In this document: positions 8,846 to 18,022 of the stretch, one piece after another
Layout: every line of letters starts with the position of its first letter
How positions within the stretch are numbered: the first letter of the stretch is position 1
From: Streptomyces sp. NBC_01116
Lineage (GTDB): Bacteria; Actinomycetota; Actinomycetes; Streptomycetales; Streptomycetaceae
NCBI RefSeq assembly: GCF_041435495.1
Contig: NZ_CP108644.1
Location: forward strand, 6,929,501 to 6,993,500
DNA length: 64,000 nucleotides
Direction of reading: 5' to 3'
Program-made: the position numbers and the translations under genes
The notes under the pieces: model-generated
Databases searched by the model: none
Told to the model about the DNA's origin: nothing
Seen by the model: the letters and a program-made list of their open reading frames with translations, nothing else

Positions 8846-10107
8846 CCCACACAGCAGCCGCGGTGGCCGCCGCCATCGCCGACCGGCTCGCCCACCCCGA
8901 CCAGGCGCCGACGGCGGCCACTGACGACGCCAACCGGCAGCACCTCGCCTACGGCCCGACAGGCATCGCCCTGTTGCACATCGAACGCGCCGCGGCCGGG
9001 CTTGCCCCCTGGCAGCGCGCCCACGACTGGCTGGCCGCCTCGACCCGCGAGCCCTTCACCAGCGGCCCGGACAGCCACCCCTTCTACGGCGCCCCGGCGC
9101 TCGCCCATGCCGTGGCGTGCGCCGCCGACCAGCTTCCGGACTCCTACCGGCGTGGCCTCGATGTGCTGGACCGGCAGGTGACGGCAGACGCCCGGCGGCG
9201 GCTGGACGCCGCGCACCGCCGGGTCGAGGCCGGGCAGCTTCCGGTGCTCGCCGAGTTCGACGCCATCCGGGGCCTGACCGGGTACGGCGCCTACCTGCTG
9301 CGCCGCGACCCGGCGGGCCCGGTGACCCGGGCCGTTCTCGACTACTGCGTGCGTCTGACCGACCCGGTCACCGACAGCGGCGAACGCCTGCCGGGCTGGT
9401 GGGTACCGACCGGGCCGTCCGGCAGGCCGGACGACCGCTTCCCCGGTGGGCACGCCAACCACGGCATGGCGCACGGCGTCGGCGCGGTCCTCGCGCTGCT
9501 GGCGCTTGCCGCCCGCCGCGGCACCACCGTCACCGGCCACCATCAGGCGATGCGCACCATCCTGGCCTGGCTGGAGCAGTGGAAGGCGCCCACCGGGCGC
9601 GGCACGGCCTGGCCGTACTGGACCACCCGCGAGGAACTGCGCAGCGGCCGGCCCGCGGCCTCGGCACCGCGGCGGCCGAGCTGGTGCTATGGCACCGCGG
9701 GCTTGGCCCGTGCCCAGCAGCTCGCCGCGCTCGCTCTCGGCGACAGCGACCTCCAGGTCGAGGCCGAGGCCGCCCTGCTGGACGCGCTGAGCGACCGCGT
9801 GCAGCTTCGCGTCACCACGGACAGCGGCCTGTGCCACGGCTTCGCCGGTCTGATCCACATCGCGGCGCGTGCCGCCGCCGACGCCGACCGGGCCACCGTC
9901 GGCCAGCTCCGCGCCATCATCCCCGCCCTTCTCACCATGCTGGTCCCGCCCGGCACCGACCCGTACGACGCCGCCGCCCTGCTGCTGAAGGACGCGGCGG
10001 GCCCTGGGCTCCTCGACGGTGCCGCCGGAACCGCGCTGGGACTGATCACCGCAGACAGCGCGGAGCCGCCCCGCACCGCCTGGGACGCCTGCCTGCTCAC
10101 CGCCTGA
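8842..10107 (+). CDS. lanC: Lanthipeptide cyclase LanC
   Basis: 421 residues, GTG start overlapping the lanB stop. LanC zinc ligands are visible: Cys282 in SWCYGTAG, and Cys331-His332 in GLCHGFAG. The additional GG-rich motif GGHANHGMAHGVG is near residue 200. It would catalyse Michael-type addition of precursor Cys thiols to dehydroresidues, forming (methyl)lanthionine rings. It lies between the dehydratase and the tailoring fusion, 21 bases from the latter. Length and motif order are normal, so it should be active. Confidence 0.92.
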   Translation: MTHTAAAVAAAIADRLAHPDQAPTAATDDANRQHLAYGPTGIALLHIERAAAGLAPWQRAHDWLAASTREPFTSGPDSHPFYGAPALAHAVACAADQLPDSYRRGLDVLDRQVTADARRRLDAAHRRVEAGQLPVLAEFDAIRGLTGYGAYLLRRDPAGPVTRAVLDYCVRLTDPVTDSGERLPGWWVPTGPSGRPDDRFPGGHANHGMAHGVGAVLALLALAARRGTTVTGHHQAMRTILAWLEQWKAPTGRGTAWPYWTTREELRSGRPAASAPRRPSWCYGTAGLARAQQLAALALGDSDLQVEAEAALLDALSDRVQLRVTTDSGLCHGFAGLIHIAARAAADADRATVGQLRAIIPALLTMLVPPGTDPYDAAALLLKDAAGPGLLDGAAGTALGLITADSAEPPRTAWDACLLTA

Positions 10108-10128
10108 ACCCGACCGAAGGACTTCTCG

Positions 10129-12198
10129 ATGTGTCCCGCTCGCTGGCAGCAGCACAACATCACCTTCCCCGACCGGGACACCGGGCGACGGGCTGTCACG
10201 GAACGCCTCGCCCCCGTTCTGCTCGCCGCCGAGGCCGACGGGCAGTTCAGCGGCTGGTGGTTCATGAACAAGCAGCCCTGGCGCCTTCGGTACGTTGCCG
10301 ACCAGCCGTCACCGACCGTGCTGACTCTGCTGGACGAGTGGGGGGCCGACGGCACCGCGCAGTCCTGCACGGCCGGGAACTACGAGCCGGAGACCGAGGC
10401 GTTCGGCGGTGCGGACGCCATGGCAGCCGCGCACGCCCTCTTCCACGAGGACAGCCGCCACCTGCTCAACTATCCCGTCAAGGACGGGCACCTGGGGCGG
10501 CGCGAGACCGCCATCCTGCTGATGAGCAGCCTGATGCGTGCCTCGGGTCTCGACTGGTTCGAGCAGGGCGACGTGTGGGCGAAGGTCTCCGCACTGCGCC
10601 CCGGTACCGGCACGCCCGGGTCCCCGCGCCTTACCTCGGCAATGCGGACCCTGATGACCACCGAAGCCCGCAGCCTGTGCCGCGAGCGCGGGCCGCTGGA
10701 CGGCCACGGCGACTGGGTCGCCGCCTTCGAGCGTGTCGGCACCACGCTCGCCTACCTTGCCGCCCAGGGCGACCTGACCCGCGGACTGCGCGCCGTCATC
10801 GCGCACCACGCCATCTTCCACGCCAACCGTGCCGGTCTGCCGTCCGCCGACCAGCACACCCTGTTCAACATCGCACGAGAGGCAATCATGGGTTCGAGTG
10901 AAAACACCGCGTCAGCAACAGAATCAGGCTTTGCGGCCCATAGCGTCAGCACGGTGAACACCGACACACTCGCCGCCCCCGGGGCCAACGCCGAACAGCT
11001 CCGCAACGCCCTGGTCGACCAGATCAAGGCCGACGGCCACGCCCGCACCCCCGCGGTCGAAGCCGCCCTGCGCACCGTGCCCCGGCACCTGTTCGTCCCT
11101 GACACCTCGCTGGCAGACGCCTACGACAACAGCCCGGTCAACGTGAAGTACGACCCCGAGGGCACCTCGATCTCCTGCGCCTCCCAGCCAGCCGTCGTCG
11201 CCCTCATGCTGGACCAGCTCGAAGCCCAGCCGGGCGAGCACATCCTCGAACTTGGCGCCGGCACCGGCTACAACGCCGCCCTGATCGGCCACCTCGTCGG
11301 CCCGAGCGGACACGTCACCACCATCGACGTCGATGACGACCTGGTCGAAGGCGCCCGAGCCCACCTCGCCGCCGCTGGAGCCACCAACGTCGAGGCCCTG
11401 ACGCGCGACGGCGCCCTCGGCCACGCCGAAGGTGCCCCGTACGACCGGATCATCGCCACCGTCGGCGCGCACGGCATCCCCCACGCCTGGCTCGACCAGC
11501 TCGCCGAGGGCGGCCGACTCGTCACCCCGCAGCGACTCACGGGCAGCGTCTCGCGCTCCATCATCTACGTGGCGCGCGAAGGCCGGTGGCATTCGGTCGG
11601 CTCGGAGATGAACACCTTCATGCCGCTGCGCCGGGGCATCGCCGACGACGACCGCCGCGCCGTGCCGCTCAGCACGGACGGCGCCGTGCGCCTCCAGGCC
11701 CCGGCCGGCCTGGCGCTCGACGCCGACGCCCTTGCCAGTGTCCTTGATGAGCCGCGCGTCGAGGAGTGGACCGGGATGACGGTCCGCGCGGGGGAGTCCC
11801 CGGAATGGATGGAGCTGTTCGTCTCCTGCGTCATGCCGTCCGGGCTCATCCGGATGCTCTTCCCCCAGACCGCCAAGGGCACGGTGCTTACCGAGGACCC
11901 CTACCCCTCGGCCACGGCCGCCGTCGAGAAGGGCGCCCTCACCTACCTCGCGCGGCGTCCCTCGGAGCAGAAGACCCCCGAGGGCGACAAGCTCTGGGAG
12001 TTCGGCGTCATCGGCCACGGCCCCGGGAGCGATGAGCTGGCCGCCAAGGTCGCCGACGCGGTCCGCACCTGGGACCGCGGGTACCGCGGCCGGGACGCCG
12101 CCTTCGAGATTCTGCCGCTCGACGCGCCCGCGGACGAGCAGCCCGGTGTCTTCGTCCTCGACACCCCGCTGAACCGCGTCCGCGTCACCTGGCAGTAG
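10129..12198 (+). CDS. Fusion: thiopeptide-type biosynthesis domain + FxLD/LanS O-methyltransferase
   Basis: 689 residues in one continuous frame. Residues 1 to about 255 are a thiopeptide-type bacteriocin biosynthesis domain (start MCPARWQQHNITFPD, WWFMNKQPWRLRY, AVIAHHAIFHANRAGLP). After a linker of about 40 residues, the rest is a protein-L-isoaspartate O-methyltransferase-like enzyme of the FxLD system. Its SAM motif is ILELGAGTGYNAAL (about residue 372), and a family-specific C-terminal extension follows. Such LanS enzymes methylate an Asp of the lanthipeptide, leading to succinimide or isoAsp. The two parts are usually separate neighbouring genes. No stop or frame change separates them here. 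There is no obvious ribosome binding site before an in-frame ATG at the junction. Confidence 0.88.
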   Translation: MCPARWQQHNITFPDRDTGRRAVTERLAPVLLAAEADGQFSGWWFMNKQPWRLRYVADQPSPTVLTLLDEWGADGTAQSCTAGNYEPETEAFGGADAMAAAHALFHEDSRHLLNYPVKDGHLGRRETAILLMSSLMRASGLDWFEQGDVWAKVSALRPGTGTPGSPRLTSAMRTLMTTEARSLCRERGPLDGHGDWVAAFERVGTTLAYLAAQGDLTRGLRAVIAHHAIFHANRAGLPSADQHTLFNIAREAIMGSSENTASATESGFAAHSVSTVNTDTLAAPGANAEQLRNALVDQIKADGHARTPAVEAALRTVPRHLFVPDTSLADAYDNSPVNVKYDPEGTSISCASQPAVVALMLDQLEAQPGEHILELGAGTGYNAALIGHLVGPSGHVTTIDVDDDLVEGARAHLAAAGATNVEALTRDGALGHAEGAPYDRIIATVGAHGIPHAWLDQLAEGGRLVTPQRLTGSVSRSIIYVAREGRWHSVGSEMNTFMPLRRGIADDDRRAVPLSTDGAVRLQAPAGLALDADALASVLDEPRVEEWTGMTVRAGESPEWMELFVSCVMPSGLIRMLFPQTAKGTVLTEDPYPSATAAVEKGALTYLARRPSEQKTPEGDKLWEFGVIGHGPGSDELAAKVADAVRTWDRGYRGRDAAFEILPLDAPADEQPGVFVLDTPLNRVRVTWQ

Positions 12199-12209
12199 CT
12201 GATCCGCCT

Positions 12210-12245
12210 GCGTGGTGCCCGCCGACCGGCCGGCGGGCACCACGC
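12210..12245 (+). terminator. Terminator after the lanthipeptide operon
   Basis: A perfect 15-bp stem, GCGTGGTGCCCGCCG (12210-12224) with CGGCGGGCACCACGC (12231-12245), followed by a pyrimidine-rich stretch. It lies 12 bases after the fusion-gene stop and 44 bases before the next start, so the following gene may be read only by partial read-through. Confidence 0.75.
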
Positions 12246-12288
12246 GGCCCTTCCCCGCTCCTCGTCGTCTTCACCCCCGGGGGATCAC

Positions 12289-13419
12289 ATGGACCCGAAC
12301 GGACCTATAGCGCAGCGCTTCCCGCTCATCTACCGATTCCGACCCGCGTGCCTGCCCCTGCCCCGGCGCGTGCACGGCTTGGCCGAACTCGCCGACGCCG
12401 CAGCCGCAAAGGCTGACCAGGGCCTCGCCTCGGCCGTCTACAACCAGGCCGCCCTCATCGCCTCCGACCTCGGGCTGCCCGACCTCGCGCGGAAGATGTG
12501 CCACCAGCACGCCGCCGCCTACCTCCACGCCACCCCCTTGCCCGGCATGACCGCGATCCGCGCCCTCGAACCCGTGGTGAACCTCGCCCGCCTCCAGATC
12601 CGCGCGGGCGCCGCCGACGACGGGCGTCACCGTCTGCTGCACCTCTTCGACGCCGTCACCAACGGCACCAGCGCTCAGTTCGAGGGAGTCCACGTCCCGG
12701 CCGACCTCACCCTCACCGACACCGACCGCCACGAGGTGCGCACCTGGCTTTGGAAGGTAGTCCTGGCCGACGGCACGCGCACCCTGACCACGGCCGGCCG
12801 CTGGGCGGAGGCGCTGGCCCACATCGAGGAACACCGGGGCATCGGGCAGCGCATGCTGGACGGCCGCCAGGTCGCCTTCCTGGCCGCACTCAGCCACACC
12901 CCCACCGACGCCGCCGCGCTCATCACCATGACCACACCCGGAGAACGCTGGGAGAACGCCGTCACCGGCTGCCTCGACGTGATGTGCAAAAAGGCCCTTC
13001 GCGGCCCGGCCGTACCCCTCCTCGACACGCTGGTCGAGGACTACGTCGAGCACCAACCCGACCAAGGCATGACCGTCTTCGACACGCGCCTCGGCCTGAC
13101 GATTCTGGACCTGCTGGAGCCGCACCAGGAAGACGAAGCGCACCGGATGGTTGCAGAGCTCCACCGCCGGGCCGTCGTGGCGACCGACGGCTATGCCGCC
13201 CGCGAGTGCCTGGCTGACCACCGGTTCACCAGCCTCGCCGAGCCGCGCCAGGTCGAGGCGGCCCGACAGCTCGTCCGTGCATGCGCGCTGGGCAGCGGCA
13301 ACCTCCCCGCGCCCTGGCTCGCAAGGATGACAGAGGCGCTGCGGGGCAGCGACGAGGTGATCCGTGCCAGCGTCGGGCGATCCCACTCTCAGCAGGAAGG
13401 GACTGGTGCACAGGTTTGA
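12289..13419 (+). CDS. Hypothetical helical-repeat protein downstream of the lanthipeptide cluster
   Basis: 376 residues starting MDPNGPIAQRFPLIYRFRPA, with GGGGG-type purines upstream. The sequence is almost wholly alpha-helical and Ala/Leu-rich, with helix pairs spaced like tetratricopeptide repeats (AELADAAAAKADQGLASAVY and later segments). No catalytic motif is recognised. Its position directly after the FxLD operon and its orientation suggest a role in regulation, immunity or scaffolding (inference). The homologous TPR half of XRE regulators is an alternative origin. Confidence 0.65.
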   Translation: MDPNGPIAQRFPLIYRFRPACLPLPRRVHGLAELADAAAAKADQGLASAVYNQAALIASDLGLPDLARKMCHQHAAAYLHATPLPGMTAIRALEPVVNLARLQIRAGAADDGRHRLLHLFDAVTNGTSAQFEGVHVPADLTLTDTDRHEVRTWLWKVVLADGTRTLTTAGRWAEALAHIEEHRGIGQRMLDGRQVAFLAALSHTPTDAAALITMTTPGERWENAVTGCLDVMCKKALRGPAVPLLDTLVEDYVEHQPDQGMTVFDTRLGLTILDLLEPHQEDEAHRMVAELHRRAVVATDGYAARECLADHRFTSLAEPRQVEAARQLVRACALGSGNLPAPWLARMTEALRGSDEVIRASVGRSHSQQEGTGAQV

Positions 13420-13616
13420 GGTGTAGCGCTTGGGCAGCCAGAGCAGCCCATCCTGCACGGCGTCGAGCACCAGGGGAGCCCAGGGGCGCGTGGCAACGCT
13501 CATCGTCGATAGAGGGCTCTCTGAGCGCCGAACTGAACAGGCAGGAGAGAGGCCAGACACAGCACGTCCCGCGAGTTGGCTCGCCCATCACCTCAACCTC
13601 TCTACGCTGGAGCACC
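13420..13616. other. Intergenic spacer
   Basis: About 200 bases with no supported gene or structure. In-frame upstream codons of the following gene are open, but no homology-like sequence begins before 13617. Confidence 0.3.
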
Positions 13617-14126
13617 ATGAGGAAGGTCGCCATCGTCGGCTGCGGAGGCAGTGGCAAGTCCCACGTGGCCCGCGAGCTGGGCAGGATCCTCGACGCCCCG
13701 GTGACGCACCTGGACGCCGCGTTCTACGACGACGAGTGGAACGTTTTGCCCAGGGACAAGTTCACCGACGTGCAGCGCGAGCTGGTCTCGCAGCCGCGGT
13801 GGGTGATCGACGGCAACTACAACTCGACGCTGCAGGTACGGCTCGAAGCCTGCGACACGGTGGTCCTGATGGACGTGTCGACCGTGGCGGCCCTGTACGG
13901 GATTTTCTCCCGCCAGCTCCGGCACGGGGCCGGGCACAAGGGCAACGGAGTGCACAACCGCATCCACTGGGGCGTGATCAAGTACGTCGCCACGTATCGG
14001 CGCAAGATGCGACCCCGCGTGATGGCGAAGATCGAGGAGTTCGGCTCCGGTGCCGACATGGTGCTGCTGGCCAACCGGCGTCAGACGCTCCGTTGGCTGC
14101 GGAAGGTGGCCGCCGAGCAGTCCTGA
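13617..14126 (+). CDS. P-loop topology-modulation / adenylate-kinase-like protein
   Basis: 169 residues. The Walker A motif GCGGSGKSH is at residues 7-15 and is followed by ARELGRILDAPVTHLDAAFY. This is the pattern of FlaR-like DNA topology modulation proteins, a family of small nucleoside-kinase-fold ATPases. WVIDGNYNSTLQ near residue 62 is also typical. ATG 13617 was chosen because the family starts exactly with MRKVAIVGCGGSGKS. The cellular substrate of the family is not established. It stands alone between a hypothetical gene and a convergent terminator. Confidence 0.8.
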   Translation: MRKVAIVGCGGSGKSHVARELGRILDAPVTHLDAAFYDDEWNVLPRDKFTDVQRELVSQPRWVIDGNYNSTLQVRLEACDTVVLMDVSTVAALYGIFSRQLRHGAGHKGNGVHNRIHWGVIKYVATYRRKMRPRVMAKIEEFGSGADMVLLANRRQTLRWLRKVAAEQS

Positions 14127-14193
14127 CCGGCTCGCGCCCCGGTCAGGGGGTGCTGGATGCACGAGCCCAACCCGTCCTCTGCCGAGGAAACGG

Positions 14194-14213
14194 CTGACCG
14201 CTGTTGCGGTCAG
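14194..14213. terminator. Small convergent hairpin
   Basis: CTGACCG (14194-14200) pairs perfectly with CGGTCAG (14207-14213) around a 6-base loop, between the convergent stops at 14126 and 14210. It could act in both directions but is short. Confidence 0.45.
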
Positions 14214-14743
14214 ATGGGCCGCAGTACCTGATCAGGCTCTGCGGAAGCAGCCGCAGCGTACTCTGCGAAGTCCACGTTTCCGAGCGCCAGGTCCGCCTGG
14301 ACGCCGTGTACCGCGGCGGGCACGGCTCGAAATTCACGGGGCTCCGGCGACTCGATGAGTTCCATGTAATAGACGGGGTCGAGGCCACTTACGTCCTCCC
14401 AGACTGTCGACAGAGCCAGCAACGCCCGCGCCGGCGACTTCATCGTGCCGTGGTCAGCGAGGAAGACGACCATCAGGTCCCCATCCACCACGGCGGCAAG
14501 AACCTCGTCGGGCGTTGCCCCTGACCAAGCGGGCGCTTCGACCAACTGCACTGGTGCGGCAATCTCACCGCCTGGCCCCCACGGGCGGCGCAACTCCCCA
14601 ACCACCGCATTCCACGACTCGTCGTCGCTGAAGTCGGTCCTGATGACGAGAACGTCGAACAAGTCTCGTCCAATCTCAGGCAGCACTCGCGCAGGGCCCT
14701 CCGGCATCGTCATGCCCAGCACTCTCACACGCCGCACTGACAC
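14210..14743 (-). CDS. DUF6924-type conserved protein
   Basis: 177 residues. LFDVLVIRTDFSDDESWNAV near the start and ...ALGNVDFAEYAAAA near the end match the layout I know for the DUF6924 family: an opening 'LLIRTDFSDD' strand-helix, and a closing 'NLxLANMDFxEFA'. No catalytic residues are evident, and the family function is unknown. The gene is monocistronic, convergent with the kinase-like gene and upstream of the P450 on the same strand. Confidence 0.65.
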   Translation of the reverse strand: MSVRRVRVLGMTMPEGPARVLPEIGRDLFDVLVIRTDFSDDESWNAVVGELRRPWGPGGEIAAPVQLVEAPAWSGATPDEVLAAVVDGDLMVVFLADHGTMKSPARALLALSTVWEDVSGLDPVYYMELIESPEPREFRAVPAAVHGVQADLALGNVDFAEYAAAASAEPDQVLRPI

Positions 14744-14780
14744 CCAGCCCCTGCGGAAGTGATCCAGAGAAACGTCCTAG

Positions 14781-15974
14781 CTAGTTCAGGACGGGAAGCG
14801 AGGTCAGACCGCGTACAAGACGGGCGTGCCGCCACTGAAGCTGGTCGGGCGGTACGGCGAGCCGGAGGCCAGGGAACCGTGTCAGTACCGCGCGCAGCGC
14901 GATTTCCGCCTCGGCCTTGGCCAGGGGAGCGCCGACGCAGCGGTGGATACCGTGCCCGAAGGCGAGGTGGCCGGCAGCGTCCCGGTTCGCATCGAGCTGG
15001 TCCGGTGACGGGAACCGTTCCGGGTCGCGGTTGGCGGCTCCGAGGGAGACCAGCACCGGTGCGCCTGCCGGGATGTCGGTGCCGCCGAGCGTGATGGCCT
15101 CCGTGGTGTACCGGAAGGTGGCCGTGCTGACGGGGGAGTCGAATCGAAGTAGTTCGTCCAGCACCGCAGGGATGTCGTTTGGGTTCTGGTGGAGGCGGTC
15201 GAGTTCGGCCGGGTGCTGGAGCAGGGAGAAGGTCGCGTTGCCGAGGAAGTTGGTGGTGGTCTCGTGACCGGCCACGAGTAGGAGCACCGCGAGGGAGACC
15301 AGTTCCTCCTCACTGAGCCGGTCGTGGCCGTCGCGGGCCGAGATGAGGCGGTCGAGGAGCGAGTTGCCGGGGTGTCGGCGCTTGGCGGCGATGAGGTCTG
15401 TCATGTAGTCGGCCAGGGAGTGCGAGGACGCGTCGATGACCTGTGGCTGTCCGGCCGCGAACAGTTCGCCGGACCAGCGCTGGATGTCGGGCCGGTCTTC
15501 CTCCGGTACTCCGAGCAGTTCGCAGATCACGATGACGGGTAGCGGGACGGCCAAGCCGGTCACGAAGTCGAAGGGCTCACCGACAGGCCACTGGTCCAGC
15601 AGGTCGTCGGTGACCGTGGCGATGAACGGGCGCAGTTCCGCGACCGCCCCGGTCGTGAACGCCTTGGTGACCAGCTTGCGCAGCCGGGTGTGCTCAGGCG
15701 GGTCGCTCGACAGCATGTTGTGCGCCACTGCGGGGTGGAGGCGCCGCTTTGATTCCTTGCCCGCGAAGAACGCGGAGGTGTCCTTCGAGAGCCGGGCGTC
15801 GGCGAGCGCTTCCCTGGCTTCGGAGTATCCGGTGACCAGGTAGCTGAGGCGACCGCCGGATCCGCTGGCTACGGCTTGTACGGGGCATGCCGAGCGCATG
15901 GCCGCGTAAGTGGGGTAGGGGTTCTGGAGGAAGCCGGGGTCCTGAGTTGGGTCGGTCATTTCTTCAGGTTCCAA
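14781..15974 (-). CDS. Cytochrome P450 monooxygenase
   Basis: 397 residues, the usual size of a soluble bacterial P450. The heme-binding loop FGHGIHRCVGAPLAKAEAEI is near residue 345, with Cys as the iron ligand. The I-helix oxygen-activation motif reads LLVAGHETTTNFLGN near residue 235. EAITLGGTDIPAGAPVLVSL is also typical. No ferredoxin gene is adjacent. It closes a minus-strand set with a MAB_1171c-type membrane protein and an ImmA/IrrE peptidase (4-base gap to the former), a recurrent Streptomyces regulatory-plus-P450 arrangement. The substrate is unknown. Confidence 0.92.
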   Translation of the reverse strand: MEPEEMTDPTQDPGFLQNPYPTYAAMRSACPVQAVASGSGGRLSYLVTGYSEAREALADARLSKDTSAFFAGKESKRRLHPAVAHNMLSSDPPEHTRLRKLVTKAFTTGAVAELRPFIATVTDDLLDQWPVGEPFDFVTGLAVPLPVIVICELLGVPEEDRPDIQRWSGELFAAGQPQVIDASSHSLADYMTDLIAAKRRHPGNSLLDRLISARDGHDRLSEEELVSLAVLLLVAGHETTTNFLGNATFSLLQHPAELDRLHQNPNDIPAVLDELLRFDSPVSTATFRYTTEAITLGGTDIPAGAPVLVSLGAANRDPERFPSPDQLDANRDAAGHLAFGHGIHRCVGAPLAKAEAEIALRAVLTRFPGLRLAVPPDQLQWRHARLVRGLTSLPVLN

Positions 15975-15978
15975 TCAC

Positions 15979-17139
15979 TCATGGCCGGCCGTCGTCGCCG
16001 ACACGCTCGACGTAGGCGTCGGCCACCAGGAGGAGCCACTGTGTGTCGGCGCGTAGATCCTCGCGGGCGGCGGCGTCTACCGACGGAGGTGCGACTTCGT
16101 CTGCGTACCGGCCAGCCTTCGAGTCTGCCAGTGCAGCTCGTACGACAGCCGCCTCCACGGCGGCGGCGCCCTGCTCGGTAGCGGTGTGGAAGTTCGACGC
16201 CGCGCTCTCCTGCACCCTGCGCGACCGATACGGCCGGAGGGCGAGGATGCCGTCGCTGATCTCGACGACGCGCCGCTGCAGCCGGAAGTCGGAGTCGTCG
16301 GAGATGCCGTCGACGTCCTCGGCCGACGATAGGACGATCTGCGGCATCGCGGCTGACAGGTCCTGCCAGAGGGGGCGGAGCGACTCGAAGGACCGGGTTT
16401 CCCAGCGGCGACGGCGGGCTTGGTTGATCGGGTAGAGGACAGCGGGCCACGTGAGGCCGAGGCAGATCAGCAGGACGGCGAGTGCCGGGGAGGTGACGCT
16501 GAAGGCGCACGTCGAGGTCACGAGCGATGAGCACTGCGCGTGCGTTTCGTCGCCCAGTCCCAGACCGAGGCCGACGATGCGTGTCAGCTTGTAGACGACG
16601 TAGACGAGAGCGAACACGCAGCCTGCCGCGGCCACCCGCAGCCCGCCCCGGATGCTGTCGCGCCGAGTCGCCTTCGACTGGCGTACGGCCTGCATCAGGA
16701 AGTCGACCACGGAGAACCCGAGGAACGAAATGTAGGGGAGTAGATAGAGCGCGTAGACCTGCGGAGAACGAGCTGTCAGCTGCTCGTAGGCGAACAGCGC
16801 GGTCATGGTGACGACCGACGCGGTGAGCAGGGCGAGACGGACCCTGATGCGCCGCCGCGCCTCGTAGGGTTCGAGGTTGAGCTGGAAGGAAACGGCCAGA
16901 ACCGCTGTGGCGGCACCCAGAGAAGCGCAGTTGCTCAGCAGCCGGCCGACGTGCGGCACGATCGACTCCGCGACGTTTCTGAACAGCGGCGCATAGGAGG
17001 CGAAGGCCATGGCGAAGGAGCCGAGAAGCGCGCCCATGGCCCAGGTACCGGTCGGACGGGGCGTTCCGCGTCCGAGCACCCAGTAGCCAGCTATCGACGC
17101 GAGCAGCAACGCCATCCCGAGGAAGACAGCATTCGTCAT
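15979..17139 (-). CDS. MAB_1171c-type integral membrane protein
   Basis: 386 residues with about seven hydrophobic segments in the first 230, beginning MTNAVFLGMALLLASIAGYW. The C-terminal soluble part of about 150 residues includes RSFESLRPLWQDLSAAMPQI and ends in a DUF6545-like region. The pattern matches the MAB_1171c / DUF6545 putative transporter family of Streptomyces. It overlaps the upstream ImmA/IrrE-type gene by four bases, so the two are co-translated. In this gene set the membrane protein, peptidase and XRE regulator probably act together as a signalling unit (inference from constant co-occurrence). Confidence 0.8.
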   Translation of the reverse strand: MTNAVFLGMALLLASIAGYWVLGRGTPRPTGTWAMGALLGSFAMAFASYAPLFRNVAESIVPHVGRLLSNCASLGAATAVLAVSFQLNLEPYEARRRIRVRLALLTASVVTMTALFAYEQLTARSPQVYALYLLPYISFLGFSVVDFLMQAVRQSKATRRDSIRGGLRVAAAGCVFALVYVVYKLTRIVGLGLGLGDETHAQCSSLVTSTCAFSVTSPALAVLLICLGLTWPAVLYPINQARRRRWETRSFESLRPLWQDLSAAMPQIVLSSAEDVDGISDDSDFRLQRRVVEISDGILALRPYRSRRVQESAASNFHTATEQGAAAVEAAVVRAALADSKAGRYADEVAPPSVDAAAREDLRADTQWLLLVADAYVERVGDDGRP

Positions 17140-17678
17140 GCGCGGAAGCGGCCTCTCCTGATGGGTTGGGCGAAGAGAGCTTCCCAGCTGTCCGGGCCCC
17201 TCTCGGGGCGGTGCGAAGGGGCCTCGCGTTCGCGGTAGATGCGTTGGCGGACGACCGTCGCCATCATCTCCGCCTCGCGCTCGTCAGCAGTCGAGTAACT
17301 CGTCCGCCCGGACATACGCATCACCAGCGTCGGGTTGACCCCCAGGGAGCGGGCCGTGTCCGCGTTGACCTCCAGGCTTCCCGGATGATCGCAGTACACA
17401 TGGCACAGCTCGTGCGTGAGGATGTGCCGCTGGTGGTGGGCGGACGTGCCCTCCTCGTAGAAGAGGAGATCGGCGTCCGGGGTCTCGATTCTCATTCCGC
17501 ACGGCGCATCGACCGCGCCGAGCGTGCTCAGCGGCTGCAGGACGATGGGCTTCCCGCGAAGCTCGGCTATGGCCTCGCTCAATTGGCGGGTGGTGAATCG
17601 GTGCGGCAGACGTAGGAGGTTGATCTGCTCTTCGCACGATGCGCGTAGTCGACGCGTGTCGACTTCTGGCAAGGACAC
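17136..17678 (-). CDS. ImmA/IrrE-family metallopeptidase-like protein
   Basis: 180 residues with the zinc motif HELCH (in HILTHELCHVYCDHP, residues about 86-100) and a downstream acidic STADEREAEMMAT that can supply the third ligand. ImmA/IrrE peptidases cleave XRE-type repressors. A small XRE regulator gene lies 1.2 kb upstream on the same strand, separated by an opposite-strand regulator gene. The stop overlaps the start of the membrane-protein gene. Likely role: derepression of a local regulator in response to an unknown cue (inference). Confidence 0.8.
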   Translation of the reverse strand: MSLPEVDTRRLRASCEEQINLLRLPHRFTTRQLSEAIAELRGKPIVLQPLSTLGAVDAPCGMRIETPDADLLFYEEGTSAHHQRHILTHELCHVYCDHPGSLEVNADTARSLGVNPTLVMRMSGRTSYSTADEREAEMMATVVRQRIYREREAPSHRPERGPDSWEALFAQPIRRGRFRA

Positions 17679-18022
17679 GGTGCTCCCCTTCGGCCTCGGC
17701 GGTGCGTCAACTTGTGGGTGGACGGAAGCCCCGAGGATGCCAAGAGAAGGCAGGAACTCACGCTTCCTGGAAGTGGCAGTTCCGATTACGGTTGGTCACT
17801 GACGGAGGGGGCGAACCTTCCCGGTCGCCAACTCCTCGCCGTTGGGCGGAAACGTAGGAGGCCGGTGATTCGGGCGCGAGGCGGTTCGCACTCTGAGTAG
17901 TTGATTACTTGATTATCCGTTATGTCTGACTACGCTGAATGGCTGAACCATGATCGACCGGATGGGAGTTTGGGCGCCCTGTGGCGCATGTCACCCAGTG
18001 AGCGCATCCTAGGCCCGCCCTT
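17679..18022. other. Divergent intergenic region
   Basis: About 340 bases between the ImmA/IrrE-type gene (leftward) and the MmyB-type regulator (rightward). A comparatively AT-rich patch at 17897-17930 (GTAGTTGATTACTTGATTAT) is the best promoter candidate. No structured RNA or repeat was found. Confidence 0.35.

Noticed and set aside
9117..10901. 594-codon open frame over lanC and the fusion gene
   Set aside because: Arg/Pro/Ala-rich translation with no family pattern; a GC-rich shadow of the real genes in another frame.
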